Part shown: one piece after another, positions 10,441 to 23,169 of the stretch
How the letters are laid out: each line of letters starts with the position of its first letter
How positions within the stretch are numbered: the first letter of the stretch is position 1
Origin: Pohlia nutans
Lineage: Eukaryota; Streptophyta; Bryopsida; Bryales; Mniaceae
NCBI GenBank assembly: GCA_022496805.1
Contig: CM040085.1
Location: 47,025,811-47,089,810, forward strand
Direction of reading: 5' to 3'
Length of the DNA stretch: 64,000 nt
Notes under the pieces: model-generated
Databases searched by the model: none
Seen by the model: only the letters and a program-made list of their open reading frames with translations
What the model was told of the DNA's origin: nothing
Position numbers and translations under genes: made by a program

Positions 10441-13400
10441 GGTGCTCATGTTTGCCCTTCGCGGGTTGAGTAGATTTCTTGTGAGGTTGTTTTCGAGGAC
10501 TTGATCAATCGATCAATTTGAGGGAGTTATTTTATGTGACTTTACTTGTGAGAACTTGAATCCAAAATTTAGAATCCTCGGTAGCTCTTGAAGAAGCAAC
10601 GTGCGATTTTTGATAGTGGCAGTAGCAAGAAGAGTAGCCATTTGCAGTTGCACATACCAGTTGCAGTGGTGCAGTAGTTGCAGTTGGGAGCAGTAGTTGT
10701 AGTCGGGCAGCAGTGGCTGCAGCTGGGCAGTAGACATTGTCGGACAGCCCCCTTGGGAATGCGTATTGGAAACACGACCCTATGGGAATGCGGCAATTTG
10801 CAACTCCAGCAATTCCAGGGAGTGAAGAGAAATCAAGAAACGTGATAGCATCGCGGTTCACAACAACAAAGTTTGGGAACCTGCCGAGCAATTTGCATCA
10901 ATTGGAGAGAAGGTTTCGGACCTTTGGATGATTATGACGTTGTTGGGGAGTCCTCCGGAATCATACCAGACACTGGTGGTGACACTCGGGACAAAGGAGC
11001 CCAGTGCTTTGACAATAGAGATGGTAACTGCATAGTTACAATAAGAAGAATCGCGACATCAAGGGAGCGGTTCATCCTCGGAGGCGGCACTTCTAGTGAC
11101 GAAAAAAGATAAGTCGTACAACCATAGCCATGGTGAAAGTAAATCCTCTTATGATCACAAAAAGAATGCCAAGTGTAGATATTGTGGTAAAAAAGGACAT
11201 TACGGAAAGGAGTGTCGGACCAAAGAGAGAGACTTTAAGTCTGGAAAACTGAAGAAAAGAACCAAGCTAATACTGTTAAAACCGAAGAAGATGACACGAC
11301 TTTTGTAGCTGCTTTATCTGCATCAGTGTCAAGTGACATGTGGTACCTTGATTCGGGTGCTTCTCAGCATATGACCAGATGTAGAGCATGGTTTTCTAAG
11401 TACGAAAACCTATCACCAAGTCAGACTGTCACTTTAGACATTGATAGAGACTTGGTTATCAAAGGGAAGGGTTCGATCCCCTTTCAATTTCTACATGGTG
11501 ATTGTATGGATGTACAAGACATCCTATATGTTAAAGGTTTACGTAGAAACCTTATTTCTTTGAGCAAGTTGAGGGGTCAAAGATACCGCATCACATTTCA
11601 TGATATAGCAGATACCTTCATGTTCACGAAGGACGGCATTTCATTCTCTGCAGTTCGTTTAGGGACTTTGTACTTATTGCAAGGATCCGTGCAGAAATCA
11701 TCGGAGGCACATTTATCGTTGACGAAGCATGGCTTAGAGAAGGCCAACTTTGGCATCAACGATATGGACACTTGTGCATCACCAATTTGAAGAAACTCAA
11801 AGAAGACAACCTTGTGCGTGATTTTGACACGGGTAAGAATTCAAAACTTGAATTTTGTGAAGGGTGTGTTTATGGCAAACAACATCGAGACAAATTTCCT
11901 AAAGATGGCGGTACGAGGGCTACGCGCATCCTCGAATTGGTACATAGCGATGTCAATGAACCAATGAAAACACCGACGCATGGAGGAGCTAAGTACTTTG
12001 TCCTTTTATTGATGATTTCACCAGAAAAAACTTTGTGTATTTTCTAACACAAAAATCGCAAGTCCTTGAGAAACTCAAGGAATTCAAGGCATTTGCGGAG
12101 AACGAGACGGGGTGTTAAATCCAAACACTTTGGTCTGACAACGGGGGTGAGTATACATCAAAGGCTTTCAATGATTTTTGCCGAGAACATAGCATTCAAC
12201 GTCAGTTGAGCATGCCCTACACTCCGTAACAGAATGGAATTGCAGAACGCAAGAACCGGACACTTGTTGAAAGTGCACGGTGTATGCTTCAACATGTAGA
12301 GCTTTCTAATGTTTTTTGGGCTGAGGCGGTCAATACGGTAGTATATGTGTTTAATCGAGCACCTACATCAGTTGTAAAAGGCAAGACTCCACAAGAAGCT
12401 TGGTCTGGTAAGAAACCAACTGTTGAATACTTTCGAGTCTTTGGATGTAATGCCTATGCTCACGTTTCAGATGAGAAACGTACCAAACTGGATTTGAAGA
12501 GTGTTAAATGTATTTTCTTGGGATATTATGAGGGATCCAAATGCTACAGACTTTTTAATCCTGAGAAGACAATTGTCAAGAGTCAGGATGTCAAGTTTGT
12601 AGAGGTGAGAGAAACTAAAGAAAAGGAATGAATAGTTGAGGTTAGTAATGAACCTCTAGAACATATCATCAAAGTTGAAGAATTTGTTGAATCTGAGGAC
12701 TCTTCATCCGAGTCGGAGAATGAAGGTGAAGAAAAAGTGGGAGATTTAGCTGGTTCAACTGGTCAACATTCATTTTCTGTCAAACAAATTCGTTCGGAGG
12801 CACGTAAAGTTTCACAAACTCAAGAGTTATAGTCCATCTCTCCACCTCCACCTTCCCCTAAGATTACTCGTTCACGAGCTCGAGAGATTGCACCTGCACA
12901 AGCGGAGTCAGCTTCAAGTGCTTCAATTCCTATCACAACAATTATAGATTCAGTATGTATGACTCATGCTTTTCATACAAGCATTGATGAGTCATTAACC
13001 ATATCTGAAGCTATGGGAAGGGACGATTCATCGAAATGGAAGGAGGCAATGGAATTAGAATTCCAAAGTCTCATCGACAACAAGACTTGGGAGCTTGTAC
13101 CATTACCAAAGGATCGCAAATCCATGGGTTGCAAATGGATTTACAAGATCAAGTACAACGCGGATGGATCGGTGGAGACTCGTAGCATTGGGATACCTCC
13201 AAAAAGAAGGTATAGACTATACCAAGACCTTTGCTCCAGTTGCAAAGATGATTTTGATTCGCACTCTTTTAGCACTTGCTGCTATAGACGATGCCGAAAT
13301 TCACCAAATGGATGTCAAGACGGCGTTTCTAAATGAAGACCTTGAAGAGGAAATTTACATAGATCAGACAAAAGGTTTTTTACCCAAAGGCAAAGAAGAC

Positions 13401-14520
13401 ATGGTATGTAAACTTTCCAAAACCATCTATGGACTCAAGCAATCACCAAGGCCTTGGTACAAGAAAATGACCAATACTTTGAATTGATTGGTTTGAAGAA
13501 GAGTCATGCAGATCCTAACATTTATGTGTTGAGGAAAGCAACATTTTCTCTTATCATTGCACTATATGTCGATGATTTGATCATGGTTTGTAATGACTTG
13601 AGTTTTCTTTCGAAAACCAAAGTTGATCTTTCTAAAGTGTTTGACATGAAGGATCTTGGAGAGATCTTCTACATTTTGGGCCTGCAGATCACTCGGGATC
13701 GGACACATCGCATGATTCACATCAGTCAGACGAAGTACATTCAATCCATCCTGAAGCGATACAGTATAGAAGATTGCAAATCTTTAGCCACTCTTTTAGA
13801 CGCCAACAGTAAATTGTCAAAGGACATGGCTCCACTAACTAGTGAGAATATAAACTCAATGGCGAGTATTCCTTATCAGAGTGCGGTGGGTAGTTTGGTT
13901 TATGCAATGATTGGCACTTGAGCTGATATTGCATATGCAGTTGGAGTGGTTAGTCAATACATGATGAATCTGGGACCATTGCATTGGACTGCAGTCAAAT
14001 GGATCTTTTGCTACCTCAAGGGTACGATGGATCATGGACTTAGCTACGGTGGGAGTCCAATTTCACAAGTGGTTGGATATTGTGATGCGGACTATGCAGG
14101 AGACAGTGACACCCACAGATCTACTACCGGATACACATTCTTCTTGTATGGTGGTGCTATCAGTTGGAACAACAAGAAGCAACCAACTATTGCTTTATCA
14201 ACCACCGAAGTCGAATACATGGCAGCTACACATACTGCTAAAGAGGCAATTTGGCTTCAACGATTTTTCAGAGACACTGGATTTCTGCAAGATGTTCCGA
14301 TGACCATTTACAGCGACAATCAAAGTTGCATCTCTCTTTCAAAGAATCCTACATTCTACGCTCGAACGAAAGATGTTGAAATTCATCATCATTTTGTTCG
14401 TGAGAAGATTGAAGAGGGCAAGATTGACTTAGTTTTTGTAGGACTCAGGATATGGTTGCAGATGTTTTGACCAAAAGACTTACACATGAGAAACATAGTC
14501 GGTTCAATGAAATGATGGGG
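10441..14520 (+). pseudogene. Broken gag-pol region of the copia element
   Basis: Readable parts in order: a CCHC zinc knuckle of gag at 11174-11215; the aspartic protease active site DSGA at about 11350; the GAG-pre-integrase and integrase zinc region at 11740-11910 (CVYGKQHR); the integrase core from about 11930 to 12450; reverse transcriptase from 12959 with the YVDD catalytic box at 13565-13576; RNase H with DADYAGD at about 14089-14110. Breaks include a TAA at 12227-12229 where the family has glutamine, a frame change near 12040, one near 13180-13190, one near 13480, and a TGA at 13919-13921. Only about 740 bp precede the zinc knuckle, and part of this is CAG/TTG-type repeat, so most of gag is lost or scrambled. 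It cannot encode an intact polyprotein. Confidence 0.9.
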
Positions 14521-14554
14521 ATCATTAAATTGAACTAGTATCTAATATGTCATT

Positions 14555-14563
14555 AAGTGGGAG
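14555..14563 (+). other. Polypurine tract
   Basis: AAGTGGGAG directly before the 3' LTR, the usual plus-strand priming site of LTR elements. Confidence 0.7.
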
Positions 14564-14923
14564 TGTTAAAAGTACATCTACCGTGTTAATAATTCCTATT
14601 AGAACATGTATTAGTTATGTACTTTGACAAAGTTGTTAGTTAACAACTTGTAGGCAGCGTAGCCATAGTTGCCGTAGTAGCCGTCATAGCCGTTATGGCG
14701 GTAATAGCCCATATAGTGGTAATAGCCGTAGTCTTGTAGGTAATTGACAACGTGTGTTCACACTTGGTGTGAATGGTCTAAGTCACTTAGACCATTGTAT
14801 AAGAGCTCGGGGATGAGGCTCTTGATCATATCTTGATCATACCTCTACGGTTGGGTGGAGAGCTCCAATTTCATTTGCATTAGTAAAACTCTTATCTTCA
14901 TAGACACCTCTTATTTTTCTACA
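14564..14923 (+). repeat. 3' LTR of the copia element
   Basis: 360 bp, TG...CA ends, about 96% identical to the 5' LTR by eye. Confidence 0.93.
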
Positions 14924-14928
14924 TCATA

Positions 14929-15469
14929 CACTTATCAAGACTTAGAGCCTGTACCAACAAAGTATCTTATGTTACAAAGTATATATATCATCATTTAAAT
15001 TCAAATACTTCAAGCTAAAGGTTGTGCAATAGTGAATACCACAGATAAAGAGTTTTTGAGGTCTTGAAATGACTTGAAAATTCTTCTAATGGTGGAATGC
15101 GGAACACCTTTTATACTATAAGTTACAAATTAAAACCATTAACTACAATTTATCAAACATTACTAGAGTAAGGAGGTACTAGAGAATCCAAAGTAACTAA
15201 AAATACTAAAAACTAGGTACATTTGAACCATCTTAACTCTTCTATGCACTTGTCAGCAAACCCAATCTATACAAACTAAAAAAATTGAATGATTTTTTTT
15301 GTTTAAGACAAAATCTATTAACAATAACTCAAAATATGAATTGTGTAAGTAAATTTAGGGGAAAATCCGTCAACAAAATGCTTCAAACAAAAACTTGCCC
15401 TATATGGAATTTATAATTTGACAACATATCAATATTCGAGCATAGATCATAAAGAGCCAATTTTTGCGC

Positions 15470-15507
<38 letters not shown>

Positions 15508-16288
15508 GTATATATATATAATTATAATTATAATTACTAGTATAGTATCAACAATGCAATTTACTTCTCTCAAATTAGTGCAACAATACATTCATTTGTA
15601 AATGCCAATCATGGTTGAAAATTAAATAGTTATTTTGAGCAAAAGACAAAAGTGTATGAGATAGGAGGTGCAAAGCTTCATTTAGACCATATTAATTGCA
15701 AGTGAAAATTGCCATTGCGAATTGGCATTTTCTATTTTCAAAAATTTTGATTCCAAAATCAGTTTTAAGAGTATTAACTTATTTAAGTTTTTAATCTAGA
15801 GAGAGAGAACTCTGGCCCAAAGGGCCATCTTGAATGAAGAGTCTGATGGAGGAAGTGCTACCACCTTGGCTACTAGGATCAAGATGGCGCTTACTACCCT
15901 TGATGCCCTCTTTCGAGGGTAAACTCTATAGTCACAGAAGTAACAAATAAAAAATAAAATAAGTTTCTAATCTATAACTACAGAACAGGGACAAATGGAC
16001 AATTTTTTTCTTACCCACTCCTCTACGTAACCCAAACAAAACTGTACACAAATAGGATGGTTATTCTTCAAGGAAAGTTATGAAATCAATATTTCTGAAA
16101 AACCCAAAATTGGATGAAAATCTTTAAAGTGTCTGACATACAAATACTAGGAAAGAAAAAACTCTTGATTCACACCAACCTCAAAGAGGCCAATGTTGTT
16201 TTCTCTTTGAGAATGTAGAGGTGTGTCGAAAATTTCCACCTCTTGAATCCGAATTGAGCAGCCAACTCTATGAAGGCAATGGCATAAC
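14929..16288. other. Intergenic DNA with an AT microsatellite
   Basis: A TA dinucleotide repeat with two G interruptions occupies about 15470-15522. A slightly GC-richer patch at 15800-15910 is not recognisably coding. No gene seen. Confidence 0.5.
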
Positions 16289-16874
16289 TTAACCCCTAAA
16301 GGACCACAACTATGTTTCTCTCCAAACATTCCAAAGCTACCTGAAAGTATCTTTCTCATAAAAAGGCAAATAGTTTTCAATCTAAAACCTTTTTGACCGA
16401 TCCAACTGTAGGATATTTCAACCAACTTGAATTTATTAGCACCTTCAAATTTCCAATCGTTCAAGGTTCCTCAACAGTAAGATTATAAGCTATAATGTTG
16501 GCTAAACACTTTGTGTTTGGGCCTGCTGCTCAAGTTTGATTTTTTTTGAAAATGCCCAAAATGCAAAGTTTAGTCTCAAATTTGATAAAATGAATTTGGC
16601 AGTTGTGTATATGGGGGTGTTAGCTCATTATGTACAAAAAATCAAATGCATAGCTCATTGTATGAAAAATTTCAGGAGCTGCCCACAATTAGGATTTTCA
16701 CCTTTGGATGATTGTATCTTTTGATCTATACATCACCTACATACACAAATTACCATTCCATCTTTGTTACAGAAAGTAGAATCACCACAAAAATCTCAAA
16801 AATTGAGGATCAATACTCATTCGACACTGAACTGCCCAAACTTGGAAAATCAGCCTTGGTCCTTTAGGGATTAA
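16289..16874. mobile_element. TTAA-ended MITE with GGACC ends (586 bp)
   Basis: Left end TTAACCCCTAAAGGACCA and right end TGGTCCTTTAGGGATTAA form an 18-bp inverted repeat with one mismatch, including TTAA at both ends. The 105-codon minus-strand frame inside shows no known domain and I treat it as spurious. Confidence 0.75.
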
Positions 16875-16994
16875 CTTGGGCAACCATAGTGACAGGAACA
16901 GGTCCCCTGTAAAATTGTGCCTGCCAATGAACGTGGATGGAATTGCGCCACCAAACATTCAAGGTTAATAGTTAGTTGCCCCAGGCATAGCTTT

Positions 16995-17204
16995 TTAGTT
17001 TGATTGTTCAAAGAGCCGGGCCCAGACCTGCTTCAACCTTTCAGTTGTGAGGACGTTATGATTTTCAACTTTGTCATTCCTCTGGTCCATTTCCACAGCT
17101 TTTTTGAGGCGCCCATCCAGCCACATTCTTCGGACAATTGTTCTTGTCGCCAATTCTGCGGCAAGGACACATCCACACAGTTCACATGATGCCCAGCCAA
17201 TCAC
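16995..17204 (-). pseudogene. Unidentified coding-like fragment
   Basis: A minus-strand frame of 69 codons with a charged, helix-like composition (VRRMWLDGRLKKAVEMDQRN) and a plausible intron acceptor, TTGCCGCAG, at about 17163. Base composition is richer in GC than the surroundings. I do not recognise the protein. It could be a terminal exon fragment captured by a transposon, a decayed gene end, or chance. No other exon is visible nearby. Confidence 0.25.
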
Positions 17205-17237
17205 AACTCTTCATCTAACAAAACCAAGAAAATTTTA

Positions 17238-17281
17238 CATTGAACTTAGCCATTGCCTCATTGAACTTAGCCATTGCCTCA
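17238..17281 (+). repeat. Short tandem duplication of 21 bp
   Basis: TTGAACTTAGCCATTGCCTCA occurs twice in direct succession. Confidence 0.8.
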
Positions 17282-18521
17282 GGGTGAAAGCACAAAAAAG
17301 TGTACCACCTTTAACTATTATGACCATTCAACAATGCAGGGTTCAAAAATACATTATAAATTTGAATTTTGTAAAAATTTAAATAACAATAAAATAAAAC
17401 ACCTATTGTTTTATAAAGTCTACCAAAAACATTTGAGAAAATGATCTTCAATAAGTAGTTATAAATTTTTTATTGATGTAGAAGTGGCCAAAATTGAAAA
17501 AGTAGTTACGTACAATCAACAAAGTTGATATAAAACAAGCAAAATGTATATCAAAACATATTTTTTTTCTACTTTCTTCTTGGACAAGGACCTCAATTCT
17601 ATCATTATCTCAAAGGTCATAAAAATTATATTTATGTTGAGTGTATTTAAGGCCATCAATTTTGCAACCGAGATGGGATTTAGGCATTCATTTTCAAACA
17701 CTACTTTTTGTAAACTTTTTTGAAGATTTTGTTCTGAAAATTTGAATTCAAGTACCTATAAGAACTCTAGAGGGCTTCATGAAATTAAAACCAAAATACA
17801 ATATATTTTGATATAAATTTATGGCCTTTGACCAAAATAATTATGATTTTAGTATAGCAGACTAACTTTTTGGTACAGTTTTTTGTGCTTTCACCCCTCA
17901 ATAGTAAGTAAATGGGCCGGTACTTGACACCGATGAATAGAGTGTTATAACGTGGTGTCCAAGGCCCATATTGGCAGTAAGCTATACTAAAATTGTGATT
18001 TAGTGTGCAACGAGAATTACAAAGGTGAGAAGAAATGGCGTCCCTACAATACATAGGACTTTGCCACTTGTCATTTCCACTTCCATTAAAAGTGCCATGC
18101 TCCTTTTAGGTGGTGAGAGTGCCATGAGTTGGCGTGCTATATTTAATATAAAGTTGCCATTTGTGATTGGAACACTACATTCAGAAGGTTTACTTGAAGC
18201 TTTTTATCATTTGAAATTTTACAATAACTTTATTTTTTACAAGGACACTGTATCTCCAAAAAGTCAAATAGTGTATGTGTTAAGAAATAGTGTCTTAGAC
18301 ACTCAATTACAATTTTAGTAGAGTGCCATTGTGCCAATACATGCCTCAAGTACCATGCTTTGGTAATATTCCGTAGTGCTCAAAGACCACCCGAGGGGTG
18401 CACTCATTATTAAACCTTGGTATCACGTGAGGATATGACCCCCTTTAAAATACCCTTGTATACAATTTTTTATCAGTGCAAACAAAAGTATACAAACAAA
18501 TTTCAATCATAAAAAATGGGG

Positions 18522-18577
<56 letters not shown>

Positions 18578-18928
18578 GAAGAATAGATTTAAAATAAGCC
18601 CATAGCATAAATATACAACAATTAAATAAATTGATAGAAACCCCCTTCTCTTAATGTCGATTATTTAATTTTCATTCAAAAATTCATTGAAGACTTTATC
18701 ATCTCCATGACGTAATTCATATACGTCTTATTGAACATTATAAAATATCTTAGCTAATGCAATAACCGTTTCTAGACTTACTATGACATGATCAATATGA
18801 TCATAAATCTACTTTGAGCCACTAGACTTCTAATATCAACAATTTTTCTTTCATATTTCATCTGACATCCTAGCATAAATGCATTTAAGTTTATAAAGCC
18901 CATCATATAAATACATGTATTCAACATC
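17282..18928. other. Intergenic DNA with an AT microsatellite
   Basis: A pure AT dinucleotide run of about 50 bp lies at 18524-18574. No gene or element boundary recognised in the rest. Confidence 0.5.
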
Positions 18929-19512
18929 TTAACCCTTAACTACCGAGGCGTCCATTTTTTTAGCGATATACAAATTTCATTCATGTTTTCTCATCCGTCA
19001 TACACTTTTTGTAGTGTAGATCTTTTACTATAGATTTTATAGAAAGTTAGCATCATGCGTGTGTGAACGGATTAGAAAGGGGATGATTTTGTGAAATTTT
19101 CATGCCTCATTCATGTTGCAGTGATTCACCAAAAAATTCTAAGATCTTAGGTCAAAATAGTTCAAAAGTGCTCTTAAAAACATCAACTTGTAAAATTAAG
19201 CAACCAAAAAATCTTCAAAACCCACTACACTTAGAGTATCACATTTCAACCCATCACAATAAATTTCATTCACATATTGTCAATATCTTATTTATAATTG
19301 AATTTCAAAAGAATATTGATTTGAGTTTCAAATTTTCTCCAAAAATATTGGTGATAGAAATCATAGATCTAACCATATGGATAGAATCTAAAACTCATAA
19401 TGTACAACTTTTATTCATACATCAAGTTCAAAATATCCCTCTTAGTGCATTTTATAATGTATCTGTACAATTCTCCAAATCCAGAGAGGGTTGTGGACAT
19501 TTAGGGAATAAA
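18929..19512 (+). mobile_element. TTAA-ended MITE, family B copy 3
   Basis: Left end TTAACCCTTAACTACCGAGG is intact. The right end GTGGACATTTAGGGAATAA has lost the exact TTAA, so this boundary is approximate. The interior aligns by eye with the other family B copies along its whole length. Confidence 0.7.
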
Positions 19513-19749
19513 AGGGCTATACTAATGTATCTATTCCTTATAATATGACTGATGTATTTGTATCTTATATATTGGTGTTTTAATTAATCCCTCTCTTGTG
19601 CACTCACTCGATTCCTCACACACATTAAAGAGTGCACACGCACACCCACCCCCACACCCCGCTACAGCGGCATAACGTGTCTAATCACATGTATATGCAA
19701 TAGCTAACATTTGGGAGTGAGATATTGGACAGTGTAATAACAACAAGTT

Positions 19750-20335
19750 CATAGTGTACTTAAAAATACCGGTTTTGTTCTTCAACAATATGTGCGCATG
19801 TGTCTACATTGTGAACGATGAACATATTCAGATTATTCTCTTGACAACATACATGGACAGTTTTCATCCATCCAAAATTTCCCTAGTTCTTGTGCCAGTT
19901 GATTATCATTTGTACGGTATGAATCTTCAAAAAGAAGATATTGTGATTCTTTTTAAATTATAGTTTTGGTTTATGTCAAGTTTCATTTTTAGTTCAAAAA
20001 TTGAGACCTTAAACATGATTTTCCAAAATAAGTAGAATCACATAATGGAATCATACCATCTTGAAGTGCATGTTATTCCAAATTCATTACAAAATTAATT
20101 AATTTTTTTGGGTTAATAATTTTGGATTTATAATTGAATTTCAAAAGAAGATCTTGAAATTTTAATTTTAATTTTAATTTTTTTTAAATGATAAATCCAA
20201 CCATACATATGTGATCTTCATATTGACATTTACAAATTAGCTTTGTACTGTACATCAATTCCATTTTTGTCATTCATCATACATTTAATAAGGCATCTTC
20301 GAAATTAGAGCTGTATCAGGACGTCAAAGGGTTAA
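19750..20335 (+). mobile_element. TTAA-ended MITE, family I copy 1
   Basis: Homologous to the element at 29614-30706 (CATCCATCCAAAATTTC, CTTGTGCCAGTTGA, GTTTATGTCAAGTTTCATT landmarks). The right end GACGTCAAAGGGTTAA is intact; the left end is degraded. It serves as an uninterrupted comparator for the nested copy at 29.6-30.7 kb. Confidence 0.65.
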
Positions 20336-20858
20336 GGATATCAGTTCTATGTATGTACTTTCGAAGTGTTCATAGACTCCAAAGTGCAAACTTGTTCATA
20401 CTTTGTGTTTGTACCTACTTCTAATAGAGCTAACCAAAAAGAGAGTGTCTCAAAGTGGAAAACCTCGTGGAAAACTAACCTCATGTTCACCTTCAACTCA
20501 TTTTCAGCTCAAAAAGATTGTAAAACTAGTCTATGGTGAGTTGAAGAATAATCTAAAGTAAGACCCTGCACCACCCATGAGAGTGGAACTCGTGACCTCC
20601 TCAATGCTAGAAGAGAGTTCCCACAAGTTCTCCCAAGCCTATGGCTCTATTTATGAAGGGACCAAGGGACTATTCATGTGTAAGGTGTGTTAGAAATCAC
20701 TTATATAAGATTGTTGACTCCACATAAACTTTGTACAAAGCCCTTCTTGTTTTCGGTTAACTCAAATGACAAACCCATTTACACTTAGAAAGTATACTTA
20801 GAAAAGATCGCTTGATTCCACCTTATTCATATGTTTGTATCGTTCAATTGATGCTTGG

Positions 20859-21021
20859 CATAACATTCAGTAGCCACTGCCATTCCTTCATGCACTTTGC
20901 TCATCACCTTGAACCTCCACATGTCCACTTAGTTACTGATGAAGTATTGTTGTGTGTGAAATATTCCACACCATCTACTGAAGAGCCAAGGCAGAGACAA
21001 TGCATGCTACTGAATGTTATG
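20859..21021. mobile_element. CATAACATTCAGTAGC-ended MITE, copy 1 (163 bp)
   Basis: Ends CATAACATTCAGTAGC and GCTACTGAATGTTATG are perfect inverted repeats. Flanked by GG on both sides. Further copies at 27530-27929, 51919-52238 and 54700-54871; copy 4 resembles this one internally in inverted orientation (GAATATTCCACA, GCCTTGGCTCT). Confidence 0.85.
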
Positions 21022-21695
21022 GGATGGAGGCTTTTTGATGTGAGTAAAATAATAGTATGAAAATGGAGTGGAGTTGGCAAGAATTCCTGCAGGCAGTTAT
21101 GATTCCACTTTCCAGGCCAGCTTTTGCTGGGGTGGGTGGGTCCATTTTTCCTGCTGGTAGGGTTAGTTATGCAGACAACGGAAGTCAGTTTGCAATTGTC
21201 GGTCATGGCCCTCCCTCCCTCACTCGTGAATGGTGCCTTGCAGAATCCAGAAGCATCCCCAATCCCAAAAGGGCCTGGTAGCTTGTGCCAGGATCATCAT
21301 GTGCATGTCTCGCATTTTGGGCACAGCCCTGTAAAAGCATTGCAAAGGCTTGGGCGGCAACCCCCCCAAGCAGATCATACGGTAGCCCACCCAATGTACT
21401 GATGCCAACTACTATAAGGTAACTATATCTTAAAGCCTCCCCCTTACCAACTGAGCCAATTTACACTCATAAAACAGAATTTTTTTTGGTGGGTCTTAAT
21501 AGCAAGTTCAAGAGGATTCCAACGTACTTGAGCATGCATTATTTGAACACCGTGTGAATAAGTTATGAATTTCCAAAGTGCTGACTATAGTTGACCATAA
21601 AGCGACCCTAAACTCTCATGTTCAGATTGTGCACATTCTCAACAATAGTAGGGTGTCAAGGTCTAATTATTATCGAAGATTGAGCTAGGGACAAT
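21022..21695. other. Intergenic DNA with a GC-richer patch
   Basis: 21060-21410 is richer in GC than its surroundings and is open in several frames on both strands, but no frame gives a recognisable protein. It may be a captured gene fragment or transposon interior. No gene is called. Confidence 0.35.
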
Positions 21696-22847
21696 TTAAC
21701 CCCTAAAGAACCAAGTGTCCTAACTAGGACATTTAGAGAACCGGGTAGGTTCCGGTGAACACATTTTTAATCGAATTTTGAAGGAAATTTAATAGTGAAT
21801 TCCCCAATGTGCCACGAAAATGGGGATTCTTTTTCTTTTGAATTCCAACACCGTATGTGAAAGTTATGAGGGGAAATGTGTTTTTTTTTTGGGAAAAAGG
21901 GCAGCGGGGCAGTAGAGAAATAGTTGAATTTTGGGAGGAGCAACGAGATGGACGGAGTGTGGAAAATGAGGTGGATTGTGGGGGGCAGAAGACCACCCCA
22001 TTTTCCAAACTCATTAAAAAAAATTTAAAAAAATTATTTTTAAAATTTTAATTAAATTTTTTATAAATAAAATTATTATTTTAAATTTTAAATTTAAATT
22101 TTATAATTTAAAAAATATTATTAAAAAATTTAAAATTTAAATTGTCCAATAAACGACTGCCACATGGCAGTCCACCTTGAGAGTTAGTGGAGTGATGAAC
22201 ATTGGAATGGGTTGGGTGAGGTGGCACTTCGATTCCCTTCCTCCACCCTTTATTTCCCCCCTAACCTCCAAAATTCTTAGAAAATATGCTACATATCTTC
22301 TAAAACTTGGAGAATTTTTTTTTTTTCAATTTTTTTTTCGCCATTCTATAGAAGGTGGAATGTACTTATGTTTCACTGCTCAAATTTGTATTTTAAATTA
22401 AAAAAGTCAAAAATATTGCAATTACAAAAACAAAGTGTCTTTTTTGAACTTTTAAACCCCCAACAAGTGTAGGGTGTTCTCAACATCCTAAACATCTTGA
22501 AACGCAACGAAAATTGGTATACAACTAAGTAACATCATATAGAATGTGAAAGTGAAGTGCGACAGGTTTTGGTAGTGAGGTTTTTGATGTAGCCACGGTC
22601 AACGCATTTGAAGTTTTTGGGCATGTGTTTTTTTGGGGTGGTTTTTCCATCAAACGCAATTATCTTACAATCTGTGCAGTCAAAATCAACGAAATTTGTT
22701 GTGTATGTTTTTCAAGTAGTTTGGGACAAGATCTTACAGTTAGAAAGTAAAAAATAACATTTTTTTTGGGTTTTTTGCATGGAGGAGTAAAAATGGCAGC
22801 ATCGGAGTGTTTTCGGAGGAAAAACACTCCGGTCCTTTAAAGGTTAA
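21696..22847. mobile_element. Family C TTAA element, interrupted or composite
   Basis: The left end TTAACCCCTAAAGAACCAAG followed by GTGTCCTAACTAGGACA matches, inverted, the right end of the intact family C copy at 44434-44993. The segment near 22650-22780 (CTTACAATCTGTGCAGTCAAA, AAGATCTTACAGTTAGAAAG) matches the family C interior, and the right end is ACTCCGGTCCTTTAAAGGTTAA. The intervening AT-rich and gene-free DNA, about 22000-22440, is probably a secondary insertion. The internal structure is unresolved. Confidence 0.45.
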
Positions 22848-22889
22848 TGAAAAGGTCGCTTTTAGATATAGTTGTTCGTCATGTAAAAG

Positions 22890-23166
22890 CGTTCTACACC
22901 TTGTTGTTCATCACCACTATTAACATTTTCCCTAAAATTTTCATACTATTTTGAGAATTTTTGTAATTACTATGATTTTTACAAGAAAAAAGATTTGAGA
23001 AATCTTATAAAATCTATAAATACGTAAATAATTACGAAAAAATCAAGCTAACATCGGTTTAACAATACCTTGTATGAGAAAATACCAAAATATTTAATAT
23101 ATTTTAAAATGTGAGGAATTAATGAGGTTTGACCAGGTTATTGTAGTTTGAATGTTTAAGGGTTAA
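22890..23166 (-). mobile_element. Family A MITE, truncated copy
   Basis: The right half of family A in inverted orientation, from TACACCTTGTTGTTCATCA to the end GAATGTTTAAGGGTTAA. The other half is missing. Confidence 0.65.
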
Positions 23167-23169
23167 TTC

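Larger units (their letters stand above)
10053..14928 (+). mobile_element. Ty1/copia LTR retrotransposon, decayed
   Basis: A complete but inactive element. LTRs lie at 10058-10426 and 14564-14923, flanked by the 5-bp target duplication TCATA (10053-10057 and 14924-14928). The order of the remaining domains (zinc knuckle, protease, integrase, reverse transcriptase, RNase H) is the copia order, because integrase precedes reverse transcriptase. The two LTRs differ at roughly 15 positions plus a 9-bp length change, so it did not insert recently. The coding region is broken by stops and frame changes, and the gag part is short. Confidence 0.95.

Noticed and set aside
10513..10891. Overlapping minus-strand frames of 74-119 codons
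   Set aside because: They are antisense to the decayed gag part of the copia element and run through CAG/TTG-type repeat.
19102..19548. 148-codon frame
   Set aside because: It coincides with family B copy 3 and has no conserved reading frame among the copies.
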